Source: Actinomycetota bacterium
Lineage (GTDB): Bacteria > Actinomycetota > Thermoleophilia > Gaiellales > Gaiellaceae
DNA length: 64,000 bases
Assembly (NCBI GenBank): GCA_003139545.1
Contig: PLJC01000008.1
Coordinates: 265,077 to 329,076, forward strand
Reading direction: 5' to 3'
Program-made: the position numbers and the translations under genes
The notes under the pieces: model-generated
The model's input: the letters and a program-made list of their open reading frames with translations, nothing else
What the model was told of the DNA's origin: nothing
Databases searched by the model: none
Part shown: positions 52,524 through 60,736 of the stretch, piece after piece
Layout of the letters: every line of letters starts with the position of its first letter
Position numbering within the stretch: position 1 is the first letter of the stretch

Positions 52524-54353
52524 ATGAACGGAACCCTGATCTGCGGCATGCCAGCTCGTCTGTTCGCCTATATCTCGGCGACGACGGTACTTGCGGTACC
52601 CGCGATCTTCCTCTCTTTCGCCGTCATCGCCCTCCACCCGCCGTCGATCGACACGGCGGCCGGGGTCGCGCTCTTCTTCCTGCTCGCCCTTCTCGCCGAT
52701 CTGCAGCCGATGCCGATGGGCGAGGGAGGCAAAGCGGACGTCTCCATCACGAACGTCTTCACGATCACCGTGGCCGTCCTCTACGGGTGGCGCTACGCCG
52801 TGCCCATGGCCGCGATCAGCGTCGCGGCCTCGATGATCGTCGGTCGGCGGCCGCCGGCGCGGATCATCTTCAACGTCGCGACGCATGCGCTCGCAGCCTT
52901 GGCCGCGAGCCTGCCCGTCATCGTGTGGGGCAGCTCCGACAGCGTCGGCGCAGGACGGCTGACCGCGTACATCCTCTGCGGCGCGTTCCTCGGCGTGACC
53001 ACGAACGTGCTGCTCGTCTCGGGCGCGATCTCGATCGCAGAGGGCATCCGCTACCGCGACGTCGTGCGGCCGGGACTGCGCCGCAGCGGGTTCGTCTTCA
53101 TGATGATGGGCGTTCTCGCCGCGCTGGCGGCGAACCTCTGGGTCCTGCACCCGTGGCTGCTGTCGCTGCTCGCAGGCCCGCTGTTCACGCTGACCCTCTA
53201 CCAGCGCAGCCTCTACCACTCCCATTTGGCCACGAAGGACGCGCGCACGGACAACCTGACGAGCCTCGGCAACCACCGGGCCTACCAGGCCGCGCTGCGC
53301 GGCTACATCGCGGATGCCGAGCGCGAGACCACCGAGTTCTCGCTGTGCATCGTCGACGTGGACGACTTCAAGCGGATCAACGACACCTACGGCCACCAGG
53401 TCGGCGACGACGTCCTCGTCGCGCTCGCCGAGATCCTGCGCAGCGCCCGCAACGGCGAAGCGTTCCGCTGCGGCGGCGACGAGTTCGCCGTGCTCTTCGA
53501 CGGCGACGGAACCTTCGCGTTCGAGCGCATCACGGACATCCAGGAGGCTGTCGCCGGGCTGGGCCTCACCCCGGTGACGATCAGCGTCGGGATCGCGAGC
53601 TACCCCGGCCAGGCAGACGACGCCGACGGCCTCCAGCGCATGGCCGACGGCGCCCTGTACTGGTCGAAGCATCACGGCAAAAACCGCTCCTTCGTGTACA
53701 GCCCGAAGGTCGTCCGCATCCACTCCGCCAAGGAGCTGGAGTGGGAGACCGAACGCGTCGCCCGCCTGCGCGCGGCGAAGAACATCGTGCGCTTCGTCGA
53801 CGCGAAGGATCCCTCCACCGCGAACCATTCGGAGACCGTCTCCGCCCTGGCGGCCGCGATCGCCGCCGAGATGGGCCTGGACGAGAACACCGTCGACCAG
53901 CTCGCCCTCGGCGGCCTCCTGCACGACATCGGCAAGATCGGAATCCCCGACAGCCTCCTGCAGGCGCCGCGCGCGCTCACTGCGGTCGAGTTCGAGGCCA
54001 TCAAGGCCCACCCGGGCCTCGGCTACTCGCTGCTCGAGGGCCTCGGGATCGCACCGATCGACGAGTGGATCCTCCACCACCACGAGAACTGGGACGGAAG
54101 CGGCTATCCCGACGGCCTTGCGGGCGAGGACATCCCGCTCGGCGCGCGTGTCATCCGCGTGGCCGACGCCTTCGAGGCCATGACCGCGAACCGGCCCTAC
54201 CGCGCCGCCCAGCCCGTCGAATACGCCCTCAACGAGCTGCGGGCCAACGCCGGCACCCAGTTCGATCGCGCCGCCGTCGCCGCCGTCGAAGCCTGCGTCG
54301 CGAACGCGTCGCCGGTCGACAGGCGCGAAGCGCCGATCCTGGCGTTCGCGTAG
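52524..54353 (+). CDS. Membrane GGDEF-HD-GYP protein (cassette 2)
   Basis: 609 residues and collinear with 47713-49542. The catalytic halves are nearly identical, and the membrane part (about residues 1-220) is more divergent. CGGDEF lies near 315 and HD-GYP shows LLHDIGKIGIPDS and HHENWDGSGYP. There is no RxxD I-site. ATG at 52524. Its TAG overlaps the GTG of the following DUF5317 gene. The divergent sensor with conserved enzyme suggests a different input and the same output. Confidence 0.93.
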   Translation: MNGTLICGMPARLFAYISATTVLAVPAIFLSFAVIALHPPSIDTAAGVALFFLLALLADLQPMPMGEGGKADVSITNVFTITVAVLYGWRYAVPMAAISVAASMIVGRRPPARIIFNVATHALAALAASLPVIVWGSSDSVGAGRLTAYILCGAFLGVTTNVLLVSGAISIAEGIRYRDVVRPGLRRSGFVFMMMGVLAALAANLWVLHPWLLSLLAGPLFTLTLYQRSLYHSHLATKDARTDNLTSLGNHRAYQAALRGYIADAERETTEFSLCIVDVDDFKRINDTYGHQVGDDVLVALAEILRSARNGEAFRCGGDEFAVLFDGDGTFAFERITDIQEAVAGLGLTPVTISVGIASYPGQADDADGLQRMADGALYWSKHHGKNRSFVYSPKVVRIHSAKELEWETERVARLRAAKNIVRFVDAKDPSTANHSETVSALAAAIAAEMGLDENTVDQLALGGLLHDIGKIGIPDSLLQAPRALTAVEFEAIKAHPGLGYSLLEGLGIAPIDEWILHHHENWDGSGYPDGLAGEDIPLGARVIRVADAFEAMTANRPYRAAQPVEYALNELRANAGTQFDRAAVAAVEACVANASPVDRREAPILAFA

Positions 54354-54931
54354 TGGCGCTCGCCTTCCCCTTGCTCGCGGGCCTCGTGCTCGCGCCGCTT
54401 CTCGGAGGCCGCTGGAGTCGCATCGGCAAGCTGCGCCTACGGCTCGTCTGGCTCTTCTACGTCGCGATCGCAATCCAGCTCGCCGCGTTCCCGGTCAAAG
54501 CGATGCCGTGGCACACCTCCGACCGGATCGGCGTCGTGCTCTGGCTCTGCTCGTACGCGCTCTTCGCCGCCGGCGTCGCGGGCAACTTCCGCATCCCCGG
54601 CATCCCGCTCATCGCGGCAGGCCTCGTCTCGAACCTGCTCGCGATCACGACGAACGGCGGCCACATGCCGGCCCTGCCGTCGGCGCTGCGCGCGGCGGGG
54701 ATGCACTTCACCGTCGGGCACAACCGGAACAGCGCTGTGCTGCCGTCGCCGCATCTCGCGTGGCTCGTCGATCGCTGGGCGGCGCCTAGCTGGGTGCCGT
54801 GGGCGAACGTCTTCTCCGTCGGCGACGTTCTGATCATGGCCGGCGGGTTGCTCTTCGCGCTCGGTGCGACCGGCGCGCTCCGGCTTCCGTCGCGGCGTCA
54901 GCCGCCCGAGTACCTGACCGCGACGAGGTAG
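54353..54931 (+). CDS. DUF5317 membrane protein (cassette 2)
   Basis: 192 residues with five or six membrane helices. It shares TTNGGHMPALPSALRAAGM and WANVFSVGDVLIMAGG with its cassette-1 counterpart. The GTG at 54353 overlaps the preceding stop (TAGTG). Its 3' end overlaps that of convergent truA by 34 nt. Confidence 0.83.
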   Translation: MALAFPLLAGLVLAPLLGGRWSRIGKLRLRLVWLFYVAIAIQLAAFPVKAMPWHTSDRIGVVLWLCSYALFAAGVAGNFRIPGIPLIAAGLVSNLLAITTNGGHMPALPSALRAAGMHFTVGHNRNSAVLPSPHLAWLVDRWAAPSWVPWANVFSVGDVLIMAGGLLFALGATGALRLPSRRQPPEYLTATR

Positions 54932-55617
54932 AGGCCCCACGGCGGCGCAGTCGCGCCGGCGTCGGCGCGGTCGGCACCCTCGAGCAACGGCGCGAGGTCG
55001 ATCCCGTCGAGCATCGTCCCGACGAGCGTCCGCACCATGTGGCGGAGATAGCTGCCCGCGGTGATCTCGAGGTCGAGGTGCTCGCCGCGCAGGATCCACT
55101 CGGCCGACTCGACCGTGCGCACGAAGTCCTCGTGCCGCGTCACGGTCGGCGTGAAGGCCCGGAAGTCGTGCTCGCCCGGGAGCAGAGCCGCGGCGGCGGC
55201 GAGCTGCTCGAGGTCGAGCAGGCGAGGTACCCACAAGCTCCGCCGCAGCTCGAACGGCGACGGCGTCGAACGGGTGAAGAGGCGGTAGCGGTACGAACGG
55301 GCAAGGGCGGAGTGCCGCGCGTGGAAGTCGGGCGCCGCACTCTCGGCGGAGACGACCGAGATCTCGTCGGGCAGGCGCGTGTTCAGCGCAGCCGCCGCGC
55401 GCTCGATCGGAGGCCCTCCCTCGACGTCGGCCGAGGCGACGTTCCCGAGCGCGTGGACGCCGGTGTCGGTGCGGCCGGCGACGGCGAGGCGGTCGACGGT
55501 GGAGAACGTGGCGGCCAGGGCGTCGCGGAGCTCGGCTTCGACCGTTGCGTGGCCGGGCTGTGCGGCCCAGCCGCGGAAGGGCGTGCCGTCGTACTCGATC
55601 GTCAGTCTGAGCCGCAC
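54898..55617 (-). CDS. truA: tRNA pseudouridine synthase A
   Basis: 239 residues. The N-terminus is RLRLTIEYDGTPFRGWAAQP, the catalytic Asp lies in VAGRTDTGVHALGNVAS near residue 46, and LARSYRYRLFTRSTPSPFEL and ITAGSYLRHMVRTLVGTML are conserved. It converts U38-U40 of tRNA anticodon arms. In many bacteria truA follows rplQ; here it lies near rplQ but is separated from it by the VIT-like gene and the hairpin repeat. Confidence 0.95.
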   Translation of the reverse strand: MRLRLTIEYDGTPFRGWAAQPGHATVEAELRDALAATFSTVDRLAVAGRTDTGVHALGNVASADVEGGPPIERAAAALNTRLPDEISVVSAESAAPDFHARHSALARSYRYRLFTRSTPSPFELRRSLWVPRLLDLEQLAAAAALLPGEHDFRAFTPTVTRHEDFVRTVESAEWILRGEHLDLEITAGSYLRHMVRTLVGTMLDGIDLAPLLEGADRADAGATAPPWGLYLVAVRYSGG

Positions 55618-55679
55618 GTCAGGCGCACCTGACGTCGTTTGTCAGGACTTCCTTATGCTCTACTGACTTGCACATTGGA

Positions 55680-55688
55680 TGATACACT
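55680..55688 (+). promoter_or_regulatory. Extended -10 promoter element before the VIT-family gene
   Basis: TG-A-TACACT matches the TGnTANNNT extended -10 pattern and ends 7 nt before the ATG at 55696, so the transcript may be leaderless. The -35 region is weak. Confidence 0.45.
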
Positions 55689-55695
55689 CTAACTG

Positions 55696-56190
55696 ATGTC
55701 CGAAGAGCACACGTTCCTCCTCCAGCGGGTGCAGCCCGCGATGGTTGGCCTGATCGACGGGTCGCTCTCTACGCTGGCGCCGATCTTCGCAGTCGTGCTC
55801 GCCTCGCACGACACCCGCTACGCGTTCATCGCCGGCTTGGCGACGTCGCTCGGGGCAGGGATCAGCATGGGCTTCTCCGAGGGGCTGTCCGACACCGGCG
55901 AGCTGACCGGCCGCGGCAGCCCGTGGGCGCGCGGGTCGATCACGGGCGGCGGGACGTTCCTCGGCGGCATCCTCCACTCGCTGCCGTTCCTCATCTCCAA
56001 CTACCACGTCGCACTCGTCTTCGCGGTCGGGGTCGTGGCGTTCGAGCTGTTGATGCTCGCCTACTTCCGCTGGCGCTTCTTCTCGGACACGTTCGTGCGC
56101 GCGCTGGGGATCGTGACGTTCGCGGGGATCCTGATCGCAGCGATCAGCGCAGGTCTCGGGAGTCTCCTCGGCGCCCCTGTCGGCAGTTAA
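55696..56190 (+). CDS. VIT1/CCC1-family membrane protein
   Basis: 164 residues with four or five membrane helices. The first region (LQRVQPAMVGLIDGSLSTLA) has the Asp-Gly pattern of helix 1 in VIT-type Fe/Mn carriers, and GISMGFSEGLSDTGELTGRG resembles the cytosolic metal-binding loop entry. It may move iron or manganese across the membrane. It is shorter than classical VIT1 (about 230), so a reduced subfamily is likely. It is monocistronic and followed by the hairpin repeat. Confidence 0.75.
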   Translation: MSEEHTFLLQRVQPAMVGLIDGSLSTLAPIFAVVLASHDTRYAFIAGLATSLGAGISMGFSEGLSDTGELTGRGSPWARGSITGGGTFLGGILHSLPFLISNYHVALVFAVGVVAFELLMLAYFRWRFFSDTFVRALGIVTFAGILIAAISAGLGSLLGAPVGS

Positions 56191-56225
56191 GAACGCTCGG
56201 ACGGGCAGATCGACCCAGGGCCGGA

Positions 56226-56401
56226 GCTAACGCGGAGCGTTAGCGGAGGCCGAACGAGCGCGCGGGGATGGGCGAAGCCCACCACCGTGCGCGCAGAACG
56301 AAACCGTCGCCAACACTCATAAGAGCTCGCGGGCTTCGCCCGTGAGCGCTCCCGCGAAGCGGGACCCTCTAACGGGCGAAAGTGCGCAGCACTTTCGCCC
56401 G
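56226..56401. repeat. Five-hairpin structured repeat, copy 2 (3' of rplQ)
   Basis: (a) GCTAACGC-GGA-GCGTTAGC at 56226-56244. (b) TGGGC-GAA-GCCCA at 56269-56281 with outer pairing. (c) GCTCGCGGGC-TTC-GCCCGTGAGC at 56325-56347. (d) TCCCGC-GAA-GCGGGA at 56350-56364. (e) CGGGCGAAAGTGC-GCA-GCACTTTCGCCCG at 56373-56401. Compared with copy 1, at least six base pairs change on both sides, and hairpin (b) gains one full pair. Linkers CAGAAC, CCGTCGCC and ACTCATAAGAG are shared. The element ends 4 nt before the rplQ stop codon. Confidence 0.85.
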
Positions 56402-56405
56402 AGGA

Positions 56406-56768
56406 CTAGGGCTGGTAGTCGACGAGCTCGAGATACACCATCTCGGCGGCGTCACCCTGGCGATGGCCGAGCTTGACGATGCGGGAGTAGCCGCCGGGGC
56501 GGTCGGCCATGCGCGGGCCGACGTCGGCGAAGAGCTTGTGCACGATCTCCTGCGAGCGGAGCTCGGCAAGCGCCTGCCGGCGCGCGTGCAGATCGCCGCG
56601 GCGGCCGAGCGTGATCATCTGCTCGGCGAACGGCTTCACCGCTTTCGCCTTCGCCTCGGTCGTCTTGATGCGCCCGTGCTCGATCAGGGAGCACGCGAGA
56701 TTCGCGTACAGCGCCTTGCGATGCGACGGGTCGCGCCCGAGCTTCTTGCCGGTCCGCGCGTGACGCAT
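56406..56768 (-). CDS. rplQ: 50S ribosomal protein L17
   Basis: 120 residues. MRHARTGKKLGRDPSHRKAL and NLACSLIEHGRIKTTEAKAK are the family N-terminus; YSRIVKLGHRQGDAAEMVYL closes it. It is the last gene of the alpha operon and is followed at once by the five-hairpin repeat. Confidence 0.98.
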   Translation of the reverse strand: MRHARTGKKLGRDPSHRKALYANLACSLIEHGRIKTTEAKAKAVKPFAEQMITLGRRGDLHARRQALAELRSQEIVHKLFADVGPRMADRPGGYSRIVKLGHRQGDAAEMVYLELVDYQP

Positions 56769-56772
56769 GGTG

Positions 56773-57774
56773 TTACTCGAGGCTCCCGCTGCCGATGCCG
56801 ATGCCGCTGTCGCCGCGCAGCGTGAGACCGTGCTGCGACAACGTCTCCTTGACCTCTTCGATCGACTTCTTGCCGAAGTTCGGGATCGCCGCGAGCTCGT
56901 TCTCCGTCTTCATGACGAGATCGCCGATCGTCTCGATGCCGACGCGCTTCAAGCAGTTGTACGACCGGACGCCGAGCTCGAGCTCCTCGATCGGGAAGTT
57001 CTCCATCCCGCGGGCGAGGCCCGTCTCGGGGCTGACGCCGTCGCCGGCGACGACCGCCTGCTCGCCGAAGCCCTCCATCTTGTCGATGTCGGTGAAGATC
57101 GCGAGCTGACGGATGAGGATCTCCGCCGCCTCGCCGAGCGCGTCCTTCGGATCGACGGAGCCGTCGGTCGTGATGTCGAGCATGAGCTTGTCGTAGTCCG
57201 TCCGCTGTCCGACGCGCGCGGCCTCGACCGCGAACGAGACGCGGCGGACGGGCGAGAAGATCGAATCGATCGGAATGACGCCGATCGTGTGCTGCGGCCC
57301 GCGGTTGAGCTCGGCCGGGTTGTAGCCGCGGCCGCGCCCGATCGTGAGCGTCAGCTCCAGGCGGCCGCGATCGGAGAGGTTCGCGATCTCGAGCTCCGGA
57401 TTGAGGATCTCGAGCTCCGCAGGCGCCTCGATGTCGGCGGCGGTGACGATGCCCGGGCCCTTCTTCGCGATGTGCACCTCGACCTCGGGCGAATCGCCGT
57501 GCAGGCGAGCGACGAGGTTCTTGAGGTTGAGGACGATGTCGGTGACGTCCTCGCGGACGCCCGGCAGCGTCGTGAACTCGTGCGCGGTGCCCTCGACCTT
57601 GACCGAGGTGACCGCAGCGCCCTCGAGCGACGAGAGCAGCACGCGGCGCAGCGAGTTGCCGAACGTGTGACCGAAACCGCGGTCGAGCGGCTCGATCTGG
57701 AACACCCCGCGATGCTCGTCCACTTCCTCGTGGACGATGCGCGGAATCTGAAAGTCCATAGCGCGTGTGGCCAA
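56773..57774 (-). CDS. rpoA: DNA-directed RNA polymerase alpha subunit
   Basis: 333 residues. The N-terminal assembly domain (GFGHTFGNSLRRVLLSSLEG) is followed by a linker and a C-terminal domain with LELGVRSYNCLKRVGIETIG near 260, which contacts UP elements and activators. The TTG at 57774 has AGAAGGG upstream; an ATG at 57759 lacks one. It lies 4 nt before rplQ. Confidence 0.98.
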   Translation of the reverse strand: MATRAMDFQIPRIVHEEVDEHRGVFQIEPLDRGFGHTFGNSLRRVLLSSLEGAAVTSVKVEGTAHEFTTLPGVREDVTDIVLNLKNLVARLHGDSPEVEVHIAKKGPGIVTAADIEAPAELEILNPELEIANLSDRGRLELTLTIGRGRGYNPAELNRGPQHTIGVIPIDSIFSPVRRVSFAVEAARVGQRTDYDKLMLDITTDGSVDPKDALGEAAEILIRQLAIFTDIDKMEGFGEQAVVAGDGVSPETGLARGMENFPIEELELGVRSYNCLKRVGIETIGDLVMKTENELAAIPNFGKKSIEEVKETLSQHGLTLRGDSGIGIGSGSLE

Positions 57775-57793
57775 CGAAATCCCTTCTCTTCAG

Positions 57794-58414
57794 TTACTTG
57801 GAGTAGAGCTCGACGATGAGCGATTCTTGGACCGGCGTGTCGATCTCGGCGCGCTCGGGCTGCTTCAGCACCTTGCCGGTGAGGCCGTCGTGGTCGGCCT
57901 GCAGCCACGGAGCGACGGTGGACACGAGGTCGGTGGCGTCCCGAATGACCTGCTTCGCCGACGAGTTCTGCGCGACGGTGATGATGTCGTCCGGCCGAAC
58001 CTGGTAGCTCGGGATGTTCACCCGGCGCCCGTTCACCTGGAAGTGACCGTGGCGCACGAGCTGGCGCGCCTGCGCGCGCGAGGCGGCGAAGCCGAGGCGG
58101 TAGACGACGTTGTCGAGCCGCGTCTCGAGCATCCGCAGCAACTCCTCGCCGGTGACGCCGGAGCGCTTGGACGCCTTCTCGTAATACGTGCGGAACTGCT
58201 GCTCGAGCAGGCCGTAGTACCGGCGCGCCTTCTGCTTCTCACGCAGCTGGAGCAGGTACTCGCTCTGCTTGATGCGGCCGCGGCCGTGCTCGCCCGGCGG
58301 ATACGAGCGGCGCTCGATCGCGCACTTCTCCGTCAGGCAGCGCTCCCCCTTGAGGAAGAGCTTCAGGCCCTCGCGGCGGCAGATGCGGCACTTCGGTCCG
58401 ACATCGCGGGCCAC
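57794..58414 (-). CDS. rpsD: 30S ribosomal protein S4
   Basis: 206 residues. An N-terminal four-Cys zinc motif ([14 protein letters not shown]) marks the zinc-binding (C+) form. The S4 RNA-binding domain has [20 protein letters not shown] and [19 protein letters not shown]. It is an early 16S rRNA binder, and often the translational repressor of this operon. It abuts rpsK. Confidence 0.98.
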   Translation of the reverse strand: MARDVGPKCRICRREGLKLFLKGERCLTEKCAIERRSYPPGEHGRGRIKQSEYLLQLREKQKARRYYGLLEQQFRTYYEKASKRSGVTGEELLRMLETRLDNVVYRLGFAASRAQARQLVRHGHFQVNGRRVNIPSYQVRPDDIITVAQNSSAKQVIRDATDLVSTVAPWLQADHDGLTGKVLKQPERAEIDTPVQESLIVELYSK

Positions 58415-58821
58415 TAGACGCGCCTCCGCTTGCGCTGGCGCACGCCGTTGTGGGCCTGCGGGGTGACGTCCTTGACGCCGAGAATCTCGAGGCCGGCGGC
58501 CTGGAGCGAGCGGATGGCGGTCTCACGGCCGGAGCCGGGGCCTTTCACGAAGACCTCGACCTTCTGCAGGCCGTGCTCCATGCCCTTCCGCGCGCACGCG
58601 TCGGCGGTGACCTGCGCGGCGAACGGCGTCGACTTGCGCGAGCCCTTGAAGCCCGCGGAGCCGGCCGACTCCCACGCGATCACGTTGCCCTCCTTGTCGG
58701 TGAGGGCGACGATCGTGTTGTTGAAGCTCGTCTTGATGTGCGCCTGCCCGATGGCGATGTTCTTGCGGACGCGGCGACGGGTGCGGCCCCTCGTGGCCGC
58801 TGCTCTCCGGGGTGGCGCCAT
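58414..58821 (-). CDS. rpsK: 30S ribosomal protein S11
   Basis: 135 residues. The basic N-terminus is followed by [40 protein letters not shown] and the C-terminal [19 protein letters not shown]. The usual position between rpsM and rpsD supports the call. Confidence 0.98.
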   Translation of the reverse strand: MAPPRRAAATRGRTRRRVRKNIAIGQAHIKTSFNNTIVALTDKEGNVIAWESAGSAGFKGSRKSTPFAAQVTADACARKGMEHGLQKVEVFVKGPGSGRETAIRSLQAAGLEILGVKDVTPQAHNGVRQRKRRRV

Positions 58822-59202
58822 TTACTTGGCCGCCTTGCTCTTGCCGCGCCCGACGGTCTTCTTGGGGCCCTTGCGCGTGCGGGCGTTCGTCTTCGTGCGC
58901 TGGCCGTTGACCGGCAGCCCGCGGCGATGCCGGACGCCGCGGTAGGCGCCGATCTCCGACAGGCGCTTGATCGCCTGCTGGCGCTCGCGGCGCAGGTCGC
59001 CCTCGACTTCGAGCTCGCCGTCGATATAGGTGCGGAGCTTCGTCACCTCGTCGTCGGTGAGGTCCTTGATCTTCGTGTCGGGCGAGAGGCCGAGCCCGGC
59101 TGCGATCTTGCGCGCCGTCGGCTGGCCGATGCCGTAGATGTAGGTCAGCCCGATCTCGAGCCGCTTCTGGTTCGGGAGGTTGACCCCGGCGATGCGCGCC
59201 AT
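58822..59202 (-). CDS. rpsM: 30S ribosomal protein S13
   Basis: 126 residues. [20 protein letters not shown], then [20 protein letters not shown] (helix-hairpin) and [20 protein letters not shown]. Its ATG overlaps the rpmJ TAA (TAATG), so the two are translationally coupled. Confidence 0.98.
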   Translation of the reverse strand: MARIAGVNLPNQKRLEIGLTYIYGIGQPTARKIAAGLGLSPDTKIKDLTDDEVTKLRTYIDGELEVEGDLRRERQQAIKRLSEIGAYRGVRHRRGLPVNGQRTKTNARTRKGPKKTVGRGKSKAAK

Positions 59203-59315
59203 TACCCCTGCCTCTGCTTGTGACGGGGGTTGGTGCAGATGACCATGGTCGTGCCGTGCCGCTTGATGATGCGGCAGCGCTCACACATTGTCTTGACGGA
59301 TGGGCGTACTTTCAT
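59202..59315 (-). CDS. rpmJ: 50S ribosomal protein L36
   Basis: 37 residues, begins [20 protein letters not shown]. Three Cys and one His ([12 protein letters not shown]) form the zinc site, so this is the C+ form. It lies between map and rpsM; infA, which usually lies just upstream of rpmJ, is not here. The 70 nt between map and rpmJ hold no gene. Confidence 0.97.
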   Translation of the reverse strand: MKVRPSVKTMCERCRIIKRHGTTMVICTNPRHKQRQG

Positions 59316-59385
59316 ATCAGCGGTGCCGTACCTTTCTTGTCCAAAGGGGCTCGCGCGCACAGCAAAGCCGGTGCGCGGCGAGGGA

Positions 59386-60150
59386 TCATCGTAGCAAAGC
59401 GGCTCCGGCTTTCGTGAGCACCCGGGGGCCCTCGGCCGTGAGCGCGACGGTGTGCTCGAAATGGGCTGCGAGCGAGGAATCGACCGAGGAAATCGACCAG
59501 TCGTCGTCGTGGACGTAGACGTCCGCCGAGCCGGCGGTGATCATCGGCTCGATCGCGAGCGTCATCCCCGACTGGAGTACGGGGCCGCGCCCGGGCGGGC
59601 CGTAGTTCGGGATCTGCGGGTCCTCGTGGTAGCTGCGGCCGACGCCGTGCCCGACGAGGCTGCGGACGACCGAGAAGCCGGCCTCCTCGACGACCGTCTG
59701 GACGGCGTGGGAGATGTCGGACAGATGGTTGTCGACCCGCGCCTGCTCGATGCCGGCGGCGAGCGCCTCCTGGCAGACGTCGAGGAGCCGCTGCGCCTCG
59801 GGGTCGATCTCCCCCACGGGCAGCGTGACCGCGCTGTCGGCGACGAGGCCGTTCAGCGTCACGCCGAGGTCGACCGAGATGAGGTCGCCCTCGCAGGCGC
59901 GGTACTCGGTCGGGATGCCGTGCACGACCATCGAGTTGGGCGAGATGCACAGCGCGGCGGGAAAGCCCTTGTAGCCCTTCGAGGTCGGGTGCCCGCCGTT
60001 CGCCGCGATGTGCTCGTCGGCGATGCGATCGAGCTCGAGCATCGAGACTCCGGGCTCGAGGTGCTCGGCGACGAGCTGCAGCGTCTCGTAGACGAGCTCG
60101 CCCGCACGCGCCATGCCCTCGATCTCGGCAGCGGACTTGCGGATGATCAC
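59386..60150 (-). CDS. map: Methionine aminopeptidase type I
   Basis: 254 residues. The metal ligands are Asp in [20 protein letters not shown] (two Asp), His in [13 protein letters not shown], Glu in LAIEPMI and Glu in HFEHTVAL. It removes the initiator Met. It starts with GTG at 60150, overlapping the adk stop by 4 nt. It belongs to the secY-adk-map block. Confidence 0.97.
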   Translation of the reverse strand: MIIRKSAAEIEGMARAGELVYETLQLVAEHLEPGVSMLELDRIADEHIAANGGHPTSKGYKGFPAALCISPNSMVVHGIPTEYRACEGDLISVDLGVTLNGLVADSAVTLPVGEIDPEAQRLLDVCQEALAAGIEQARVDNHLSDISHAVQTVVEEAGFSVVRSLVGHGVGRSYHEDPQIPNYGPPGRGPVLQSGMTLAIEPMITAGSADVYVHDDDWSISSVDSSLAAHFEHTVALTAEGPRVLTKAGAALLR

Positions 60151-60731
60151 GCGCGTGCCTCCACTGCGCTCAAGGCCTCCGAGATCTCCTGGAAGACGTC
60201 CTGGACGCTCCGGTCGGCGTGGATGCCGACGACGTTGCCGAGGCGCGTCCGGTAGTGCTCGCCGAGCGGCGCGGTCTCGCGCTCGTACGTCTCGAGCCGT
60301 CGCTGGATCACCTCGGGCGTGTCGTCGGATCGATTCTCCTCGTGCGCGCGCTTGTGCAAGCGCTCGACGAGCTGCTGCCGGTCGGGAACGTAGAACACGA
60401 AGACGATCTCGATCGTCCGGCCGACGTCCTCGAGCATCTCGTCGAGCGCGTCGGCCTGCGCGAGGTTGCGGGGATAGCCGTCGAGGACGAAGCCCGGTGT
60501 GGTGTCGCCGCGCGAGAGCCGGTCGCGGATGAGCGGGATCGTGATCTCGTCGGGAACGAGCTCCCCCGCTGCGAGGATCGGCTCCACTTGCTTGCCGAGC
60601 TCGGTGCCCCGCGCGATCGCCTCGCGGTACAGATCGCCGCTCGAGATGTGCGGGACGCCGTAGGTCGCGGAGATCTTCTTCGCCTGGGTCCCCTTGCCGG
60701 ACCCCTGCGGACCGAGCAGCAGGATGTTCAT
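60147..60731 (-). CDS. adk: Adenylate kinase (short-lid form)
   Basis: 194 residues. The P-loop is GPQGSGKGTQAKK, the AMP site HISSGDLYREA, and GFVLDGYPRNLAQADAL is conserved. The lid is the short type without the Cys zinc finger (ERLHKRAHEENRSDDTPEVI). It interconverts ATP, ADP and AMP. It lies 5 nt downstream of secY and overlaps map. Confidence 0.97.
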   Translation of the reverse strand: MNILLLGPQGSGKGTQAKKISATYGVPHISSGDLYREAIARGTELGKQVEPILAAGELVPDEITIPLIRDRLSRGDTTPGFVLDGYPRNLAQADALDEMLEDVGRTIEIVFVFYVPDRQQLVERLHKRAHEENRSDDTPEVIQRRLETYERETAPLGEHYRTRLGNVVGIHADRSVQDVFQEISEALSAVEARA

Positions 60732-60736
60732 GCCGG

